From positions 1 through 5,908 of the forward strand of contig CBFHWN010000108.1 of the NCBI GenBank assembly GCA_965659595.1: a DNA stretch of 5,908 bases. Direction: 5' to 3'. A program made the translations under genes and the position numbers. This DNA comes from Casp-actino8 sp965659595. Its GTDB lineage: Bacteria; Actinomycetota; Acidimicrobiia; Acidimicrobiales; Ilumatobacteraceae. Shown piece by piece: positions 1 through 4,400 of the stretch. Numbering within the stretch: position 1 is the stretch's first letter; every line of letters starts with the position of its first letter. The notes under the pieces are model-generated. The model was not told the DNA's origin and made no database searches. It was given only the letters and a program-made list of their open reading frames with translations.

Positions 1-444
1 GGCCGCTATGTCGGCCTGTCCGGTCGCGATGAATCCGTCGATCAGACGATTGCAGAGATCCCGAGTCATTCCCTCGTAGGTCGTCGTTTTCTGCGGGCTC
101 ATCCAGGGCAGGATCAATCGACGGGTCCAGGTGTGCAGAGGCGGATCGGAACTGATCGGCGGAACACCGTAGGGAAGAACCTGCGGCACCGGCTGGCCGT
201 CGGCAGTGACGGGCGGTGGAACGACTGCGATTCCTCCTCCGGAAGGAAACTTCATGATGTCGCGCGCAATGGCGGTGACATCGGCGTAGCGAGTCGGGTT
301 GTACGACCCGCCCCAGCGATCGCTGTGGGCGACGGGACACCGCTGGCGAAGTTCGTCCCAGATCGAGTATGGATCGTCGACGTACGCCTGATCGAAAATG
401 TCGTAGTCCGTCGCCCAGTCGATCACCGGATGGATATCGGTCAT
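1..444 (-). CDS. Cytochrome P450, N-terminal part (runs off left edge)
   Basis: This is the first 148 codons of a bacterial class I-type cytochrome P450, a soluble haem monooxygenase that needs separate redox partners; none is visible here. The clearest signature is SSDPPLHTWTRRL at residues 98-110. It matches the family's helix-C block, with H104 and R108 forming the HxxxR pair that contacts haem propionates. The early segment YVDDPYSIWDELRQRCPVAHSD (about 21-42, key residues DPY and CPV) is the usual P450 N-terminal pattern. The loop before helix C (about 68-97) is rich in Gly and Pro and may help define substrate choice. The I-helix, ExxR and haem-cysteine loop lie outside the window; about 250 residues are missing compared with typical 400-residue members. 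The ATG start at 444 is supported by a near-perfect Shine-Dalgarno 6 nt upstream. It is the last visible gene of the operon, 1 bp after the hydrolase stop. Family assignment is firm; subfamily and substrate are unknown. Confidence 0.9.
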   Translation of the reverse strand, partial: MTDIHPVIDWATDYDIFDQAYVDDPYSIWDELRQRCPVAHSDRWGGSYNPTRYADVTAIARDIMKFPSGGGIAVVPPPVTADGQPVPQVLPYGVPPISSDPPLHTWTRRLILPWMSPQKTTTYEGMTRDLCNRLIDGFIATGQADIAA

Positions 445-445
445 A

Positions 446-1273
446 TCAGTCCTCCTTGGACGACTGTAGAGCGAAGGCGGTGAACTCGGCGACCAACCGG
501 GGCCAAAACGCCGCCGGGTAGTCGTGTCCCATTCCATCGATCGGCACGAAACGTGCGCCGGGAACCACCTCAGCGGTTCGTCGCCCACCCGAGATGTCGA
601 TCAAGGTGTCGGCTGTTCCATGGAGGACCAGAAAGGGAACCTCGACGGCGGCGAGTCGACTCGAGCGGCTGTCATCTCGGCGGGCGGCCCGATACTGCCG
701 CGCCACACCTTCGGGACGGCAGTCGCGATCGAAGAGTTTGCGAGCCAACTCCTCTTGGACCCCCCACTCCACGAGGCCCGGACTCCCCCACACCCGCTGA
801 CCGGCCAGATGGGAGGCGACGGCAATCGCCCGATCGGAAGAACCGGGCGTCAACAACAGTCGCCGGGCCTCTTCGGTCGGCCACCCCACATCGGGGTCGC
901 CCGTCGTCGACATCACCGACGTCGCGGACAAGAGGCGAGACGATGCGTCGATTGCGAGAGTCTGGACGATCATTCCTCCGAGGGAAAAGCCCATGGCATG
1001 GAAGAGGTCGACACCGACCGCATCGGCCACGGCCACGACGTCTCTTGCCATATCGGACAACGTGTAGTCGTCCGGCCCGTTCGATGACAGGCCGACATCG
1101 CGATTGTCGAAGCGAACCACCCGCACACCAGCTTCGACGAAGGCGAGGCACATCTCTTCTCGGAAACTCAGACACTGGTTTCCGAGACCGTTGATCAGAA
1201 TCAGCACGGGGTCGCCGTCGCGCCCGAAAGTCTCGTAGTGAAGTTCGACGCCTCCGTTCCTCGCGACAGCCAC
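446..1273 (-). CDS. Alpha/beta-fold hydrolase, LipG/RdmC-like
   Basis: A 275-residue alpha/beta hydrolase, probably a cytosolic esterase or lactonase. The catalytic triad is readable: nucleophile S97 in the elbow GFSLGG (95-100), acid D222 in LHGTADTL (218-225), and H250 in GMGHDYP (247-253). The oxyanion-hole region is INGLGNQ (28-34) instead of the commoner HGxG. The block VVRFDNRDVGLSS (52-64) is typical of the LipG/aclacinomycin methylesterase (RdmC) group, as I recall it. I chose the GTG at 1273 rather than the ATG at 1372 for three reasons. Family homology begins at VAVARNGGVELHY, a GGGGG ribosome-binding site sits 5 nt upstream, and the longer version would overlap the preceding gene by 98 bp. 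The start lies 1 bp after the LLM gene's stop. In this operon it would cleave an ester or lactone made by the oxidoreductases. There is no signal peptide. The exact substrate is unknown; a haloperoxidase-like annotation would also be possible from sequence alone. Confidence 0.88.
   Translation of the reverse strand: MAVARNGGVELHYETFGRDGDPVLILINGLGNQCLSFREEMCLAFVEAGVRVVRFDNRDVGLSSNGPDDYTLSDMARDVVAVADAVGVDLFHAMGFSLGGMIVQTLAIDASSRLLSATSVMSTTGDPDVGWPTEEARRLLLTPGSSDRAIAVASHLAGQRVWGSPGLVEWGVQEELARKLFDRDCRPEGVARQYRAARRDDSRSSRLAAVEVPFLVLHGTADTLIDISGGRRTAEVVPGARFVPIDGMGHDYPAAFWPRLVAEFTAFALQSSKED
451..457 (-). promoter_or_regulatory. Ribosome-binding site of the P450 gene
   Basis: On the minus strand this reads AAGGAGG, close to a full anti-16S match, with a 6-nt spacer to the ATG at 444. 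It lies entirely within the last Lys-Glu-Asp codons of the hydrolase gene. It fixes the P450 start and points to translational coupling. Confidence 0.85.
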
Positions 1274-1274
1274 G

Positions 1275-2348
1275 TCATCCCCCAGGATTGGCAGCGAGAT
1301 GATCGAATCGTCCCGCCGGACGTCGCCGCCCGTATTCCTGGACGATCGGCTCCAGATCGGACGGACTGGCACCGTGAAGGATCACCCCGTCGGCACCGAG
1401 CTCGAACTGTTCGTTGATCGTGTCGACACATCGAGCGGGACTTCCGGTCGCCGCTGGTGCGAGCCACTCGGGTGGGATGAGGCTCGAGACATGTTCCAGT
1501 TCCTCGGTCGTGGCCGTGTTGTCGAGCGCGCCACGGAATCCCCGAACGAACTCGTCGGCCCGGAACCGTTCCAAGGCCTTCGGATCCCAACGATTCGTTT
1601 CGACCATGAGATCGCCGTACGCCTGCAGATACGTCGCCAGACGACCAACGGTCTTCTTCAGTCGAATCGGCTCGGGAATGTGGTCACCGATCGTGGCGAA
1701 GCAGGACCACACTCTCACCGAAGCCGGATCTCGACCCGCGCGTTCCGCGGCCTCTTTCACGGTTTTCACGCATCGAACCAGTGTCTCGTCGGTGAAGAAG
1801 GTGTGGAGGATCACACAATCGAAGGCCCGACCGGCCAACTTCAGGGTGTTCTCTCCGAAGGCCGTGATCCCAAGGGGGATCTTCTCGTCGAACGACGGAT
1901 CGAGCGACAGAATCGGGTACTTCCCGATCGGCCCGTCATGTCCGAAGATCGCTTCTCCGGCGAACAGACGGCGCATCACTCCGGCGAAATCTTCCATCTG
2001 CGCGGTCGTGATCTTCGGCAGTCCGTAGGCATCGAAAAGGGGGCCGATCCCGCGTCCGATTCCGAGGCAGAAGCGACCTTCCGTCAGTCGATGCATCGTC
2101 GTGCCGTAACTCGCAGTGACCAATGGATGACGCGTGTTGTGATTGGTGGCGGCGGTGGCGATCCCGAGGCTCGACGAAATCGCTCCGACGGCACCCGAAA
2201 GAGTCACGGCCTCCTTGATGTTGAATCGTTCGGAGATGAAGCAGGCGCCCAGCCCGAGACGCTCGGCATCGGCGACCTCCTGGAGCAAATCACGTGGACT
2301 CTTCGGCGCGCCTGGGAGCGTGTAGAAACCGAGTTCGTTGAACGCCAC
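1275..2348 (-). CDS. Luciferase-like (LLM) flavin/F420-dependent oxidoreductase
   Basis: A 357-residue single-domain TIM-barrel protein of the luciferase-like monooxygenase superfamily, whose members use FMN or coenzyme F420. Family marks include NELGFYTLPGAP at the N-terminus (4-15), LGLGACFISERFN (31-43), and ATNHNTRHPLVTASYGTTMHR (key residues N69, H70, H74, P75; 67-87). The phosphate-binding type stretch EGRFCLGIGRG (90-100) and the C-terminal ELGADGVILHGASP (316-329) also fit. From memory it most resembles the TIGR03857 group (probable F420-dependent, MSMEG_2249 family). Cofactor choice cannot be proven from the sequence alone. The GTG start at 2348 is preferred over the ATG at 2393 because homology begins at VAFNELGF, an AAGGGG site sits 7 nt upstream, and the longer form would overlap the SDR by 41 bp with an arginine-rich, non-homologous leader. 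It follows the SDR stop by 4 bp. Its likely role is oxidation or reduction of the SDR product; a Baeyer-Villiger role is an inference. Confidence 0.9.
   Translation of the reverse strand: MAFNELGFYTLPGAPKSPRDLLQEVADAERLGLGACFISERFNIKEAVTLSGAVGAISSSLGIATAATNHNTRHPLVTASYGTTMHRLTEGRFCLGIGRGIGPLFDAYGLPKITTAQMEDFAGVMRRLFAGEAIFGHDGPIGKYPILSLDPSFDEKIPLGITAFGENTLKLAGRAFDCVILHTFFTDETLVRCVKTVKEAAERAGRDPASVRVWSCFATIGDHIPEPIRLKKTVGRLATYLQAYGDLMVETNRWDPKALERFRADEFVRGFRGALDNTATTEELEHVSSLIPPEWLAPAATGSPARCVDTINEQFELGADGVILHGASPSDLEPIVQEYGRRRPAGRFDHLAANPGG
1279..1283 (-). promoter_or_regulatory. Ribosome-binding site of the hydrolase gene
   Basis: Five consecutive G on the minus strand (context TGGGGGA) lie 5 nt before the GTG at 1273, inside the final Gly-Gly codons of the LLM gene. 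The site is moderate in strength but supports the internal GTG start over the upstream ATG. Confidence 0.55.
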
Positions 2349-2352
2349 CGAT

Positions 2353-3309
2353 TCACCCCTTCGTCGCCGCGTCGGACGGAACATCGAATCCATCGAGTAG
2401 ATGCCTCATCGCCGGCGACCGAAACGGATCGACGGTTCGTTCATGACCGCGCAACAACGATTCCGAGTTGTCACGAATGTCCTCCGGCGTGGCGTTGCGA
2501 TTTCGATACCCGTCGACCATGCGCAGCGAAACTCCGGCCTGCCAACCGGCTCCCACGCTCAGCACCTCACCCGTCAACGGACACGATTCATGCGACAAAT
2601 AGACCACGAGCGGTGCGACCAGCGCCGGATCGAGCCAGGCTCCCAATTCACTCGACCATGGGATGGGGCCGAACGACGTTCCGGGTCGAGTCTTGGCGTA
2701 CGGAACGACGACGTTGGCCGAGATTCCGAGGCTGCGACCCTCGCTCGCCATGCCGAATGTGAGGCCGATGGTTCCCATCTTGGCCATCGCGTACACGACA
2801 CCGTTCGGCACACCGCCGAACGCAGCTCCCGACGAGACGTTGACGAAACGTCCACCCCCGTTTCCGGCCATGTGTTTCCACGCTGGACGAGACACGTTGA
2901 GCGCTCCACGAAGCTGAGTGTCGATCAAGGCGTCGACGCTCTCCTCGGGGAATTCGCCAAAGTCGTCCATTCGAACCTGGCCGGCGTTGTTGACAATCAC
3001 GTCGATTCGACCGAATGAGTCGAGCGCGCATTCCACAATCGATCGCCCTCCAACAGGCGTACTGACCGTGTCGCGGTTCGCCACCGCCCGGCCCCCGGCG
3101 GCGAGAATTTCGGCGACCACCTCGTCAGCCGGGTTGGTCGTCGGATCCTCAGCACGACCGTCGGTGTCGGAGAGACCGACCCCGAGATCGTTGACCACGA
3201 CGGCGGCACCACGCTGGGCGAGTGCCAACGCGTATTCGCGTCCGAGATTTCGGCCGGCACCGGTCACCACGACCACTCGATTGTCGAATCTCATCATCTC
3301 ATCGCTCAT
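2353..3309 (-). CDS. Short-chain dehydrogenase/reductase, HSD17B4-like
   Basis: A 318-residue Rossmann-fold SDR that interconverts a hydroxyl and a keto group with NAD(P). The cofactor loop is TGAGRNLG (16-23). D41 in VVVNDLG (37-43), at the end of strand 2, favours NAD over NADP. NNAG is at 107-110. The catalytic set is N107, S160 (NVSSGAAFGG, 157-166), Y173 and K177 (YAMAK). The NDLG block, followed by a long insertion with DPTTNPADEVV (55-65), resembles the dehydrogenase domain of HSD17B4/MFE-2-type enzymes acting on acyl-CoA or steroid-like substrates. The protein is about 60 residues longer than a classical SDR; the extra C-terminal part (about 265-318) is mostly polar. The ATG at 3309 is the first candidate. 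ATGs at residues 5 and 6 are alternatives, and no strong ribosome-binding site precedes any of them, so the transcript may be leaderless. It is the first gene of the four-gene minus-strand operon. The substrate is not determined. Confidence 0.92.
   Translation of the reverse strand: MSDEMMRFDNRVVVVTGAGRNLGREYALALAQRGAAVVVNDLGVGLSDTDGRAEDPTTNPADEVVAEILAAGGRAVANRDTVSTPVGGRSIVECALDSFGRIDVIVNNAGQVRMDDFGEFPEESVDALIDTQLRGALNVSRPAWKHMAGNGGGRFVNVSSGAAFGGVPNGVVYAMAKMGTIGLTFGMASEGRSLGISANVVVPYAKTRPGTSFGPIPWSSELGAWLDPALVAPLVVYLSHESCPLTGEVLSVGAGWQAGVSLRMVDGYRNRNATPEDIRDNSESLLRGHERTVDPFRSPAMRHLLDGFDVPSDAATKG
2356..2361 (-). promoter_or_regulatory. Ribosome-binding site of the LLM gene
   Basis: AAGGGG on the minus strand lies 7 nt before the GTG at 2348 and within the last codons of the SDR. 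It decides the GTG start against the upstream in-frame ATG at 2393. Confidence 0.65.
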
Positions 3310-3371
3310 CGAGTTCGATCATCCCACATTCGGATCGACGTCCACGGCCCAACCGTCGCTACAGTCTCGTC
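3310..3371. promoter_or_regulatory. Divergent promoter region between SDR operon and cupin gene
   Basis: This 62-bp spacer is the only real intergenic gap in the window and must carry promoters for both the minus-strand operon and the plus-strand cupin gene. On the minus strand GATGAT (3318-3323) matches 4 of 6 bases of a -10 box and ends 8 nt before the SDR ATG; I see no convincing -35 for it. In the middle lies TCGACGTCCA (3335-3344), a 10-bp palindrome apart from one mismatched pair, with GACGTC at its core. It could be a small operator, but it is short enough to be chance. Shared control of the two sides is therefore plausible but not shown. No transcription factor gene is present in the window. 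Confidence 0.5.
3335..3365 (+). promoter_or_regulatory. Putative leaderless promoter of the cupin gene
   Basis: TACAGT (3360-3365) fits the actinobacterial -10 consensus TANNNT. It ends 6 nt before the GTG start at 3372, so transcription would begin at or very near the start codon. TCGACG (3335-3340) is a possible -35 (compare TTGACN), with a rather long 19-nt spacer. The absence of any Shine-Dalgarno before 3372 agrees with a leaderless transcript. The -10 placement is the stronger part of this call. Confidence 0.45.
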
Positions 3372-4397
3372 GTGACCAGGTCAGTGGCAGTGGATATCCC
3401 GTGCTCTGACGTCGCCGCCGAGGTCGATCATTTCGTGGCTCTCGGTTGGCGAGTCGTCGATGTGTTTCCGGCCGATGATCCGCGGATGGTCACCCTCGAC
3501 GGTCATGGCGTCCGTTTGCAGGTGAGGCGAGGTGAGGGTGTCACTCCGCGTCTTGTCGTGGCCCAGGGGTTCGAGGCCTCAACTGTCTCCCCCTCCGGAG
3601 TTCTGATCGACATTGCCGCCGACGTCCAGTCTGCTGTTCAACTGGTCTCGACCGCTTCGATCACGACCGGGCGGGAACCTTGGCACGTCGGGAGAGCCGG
3701 CATGCACTATCGCGACCTCGTTCCCGATCGCCAAGGTGGAGCAATCATCGCCTCGCACATTCGCATTCCGATCGGCGGACCGGTGCCGGACTATCCCCAT
3801 TTCCACGACGTGGTCTTCCAGTTGATCTTTTGCCACAAAGGTTGGGTTCGGCTCGCCTACGAAAGTCAGGGCGAACCTTTCGTGCTACACGCCGGGGAGT
3901 GCGTCATTCAGCCACCGACAATTCGTCACCGCGTGCTCGAGAGTTCCGACGACTTGCACGTCGTGGAGCTCGGCTTCCCCGCCGAGCATCTGACCATCGC
4001 CGATCACGACTTCGACTTCGAGTCCTTCCCTGTCGACCCGGATCGCCAATGGGAAGGTCAGCGTTTCGTCTGTTACACGAACGCCACCAAGACCTGGACG
4101 ACCATCGCCCCTGGGGTCGAGGAGTCCGACACCGGAATTGCCGATGCCACGAAGTCGCGCGCCGACGTACGCGAGATCACGATGACCCCCCGAGGCCTCT
4201 ACACGCTCGACGAAACACCCGACCGAATCTTCACCATGGTTTTCGTTCTCGCCGGGGAGGTCGTCGCAGATCTCGACGGCAATTCTCACGGTCTCGGCGA
4301 AGGCTCAGCGGTCGTCGTGCCAGTCGGAACTGCGGCAACCTTCAGCGCCGAAACGACGGCGAACCTTCTCGTCGCCCAGATCGACACGACCGTTTGA
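3372..4397 (+). CDS. VOC-like/cupin fusion protein with two cupin modules
   Basis: A 341-residue protein with three modules. Residues about 5-52 (VDIPCSDVAAEVDHF, LGWRVVDVFPADDP, HGVRLQV) resemble half of a glyoxalase/VOC fold. Residues about 125-205 form a cupin: PHFHDVVFQLIFCHKG supplies H143, H145 and Q150, and AGECVIQPPTIRHRV supplies H186, giving a possible metal site with Gln where Glu is usual. Residues about 264-341 form a second beta-rich cupin-like module (FVLAGEVVADLDG, GEGSAVVVPVGTAATF) without metal-binding His, probably structural or regulatory. No DNA-binding helix-turn-helix is seen, so it is not an AraC-type regulator. I chose the GTG at 3372 because family-like sequence begins there. 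The upstream in-frame extension to 3222 is Arg/Ser-rich and only reads antisense through the SDR. It is divergent from the oxidoreductase operon and ends directly against the sulfatase. It may be a dioxygenase, isomerase or binding protein; the reaction is unknown. Confidence 0.8.
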   Translation: MTRSVAVDIPCSDVAAEVDHFVALGWRVVDVFPADDPRMVTLDGHGVRLQVRRGEGVTPRLVVAQGFEASTVSPSGVLIDIAADVQSAVQLVSTASITTGREPWHVGRAGMHYRDLVPDRQGGAIIASHIRIPIGGPVPDYPHFHDVVFQLIFCHKGWVRLAYESQGEPFVLHAGECVIQPPTIRHRVLESSDDLHVVELGFPAEHLTIADHDFDFESFPVDPDRQWEGQRFVCYTNATKTWTTIAPGVEESDTGIADATKSRADVREITMTPRGLYTLDETPDRIFTMVFVLAGEVVADLDGNSHGLGEGSAVVVPVGTAATFSAETTANLLVAQIDTTV

Positions 4398-4400
4398 TCA
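4395..4400. other. Abutting convergent stop codons (TGATCA)
   Basis: The palindrome TGATCA supplies the TGA stop of the cupin gene on the plus strand (4395-4397) and the TGA stop of the sulfatase on the minus strand (4398-4400). There is no intergenic base and no recognisable hairpin terminator around it, so each transcript must end within the opposite gene's coding region. Confidence 0.9.

Noticed and set aside
133..483. A 116-codon plus-strand frame opposite the P450
   Set aside because: It is antisense to well-supported P450 coding sequence with a strong ribosome-binding site; its composition is shadow-like.
524..1194. Overlapping plus-strand open frames opposite the hydrolase
   Set aside because: No family features, while the minus strand shows an intact Ser-Asp-His hydrolase.
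1274..1372. N-terminal extension of the hydrolase to the ATG at 1372
   Set aside because: It would overlap the LLM gene by 98 bp and adds 33 residues with no hydrolase similarity.
1299..2762. A 487-codon open frame on the plus strand
   Set aside because: It lies antisense to the LLM and SDR genes, is Arg/Gly/Thr-rich with no recognisable domain, and crosses the junction of two clear genes. Long antisense frames are expected in high-GC DNA.
3222..3371. N-terminal extension of the cupin protein to an upstream ATG at 3222
   Set aside because: The 50 extra residues are Arg/Ser-rich, read antisense through the SDR start, and match no domain; the GTG at 3372 with a leaderless-type -10 fits better.
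3311..3437. Similar GAGNTCGATCAT words near 3311 and 3421
   Set aside because: Only about 12 bases, and the second copy lies in coding sequence; with GATC so frequent here this is probably chance.
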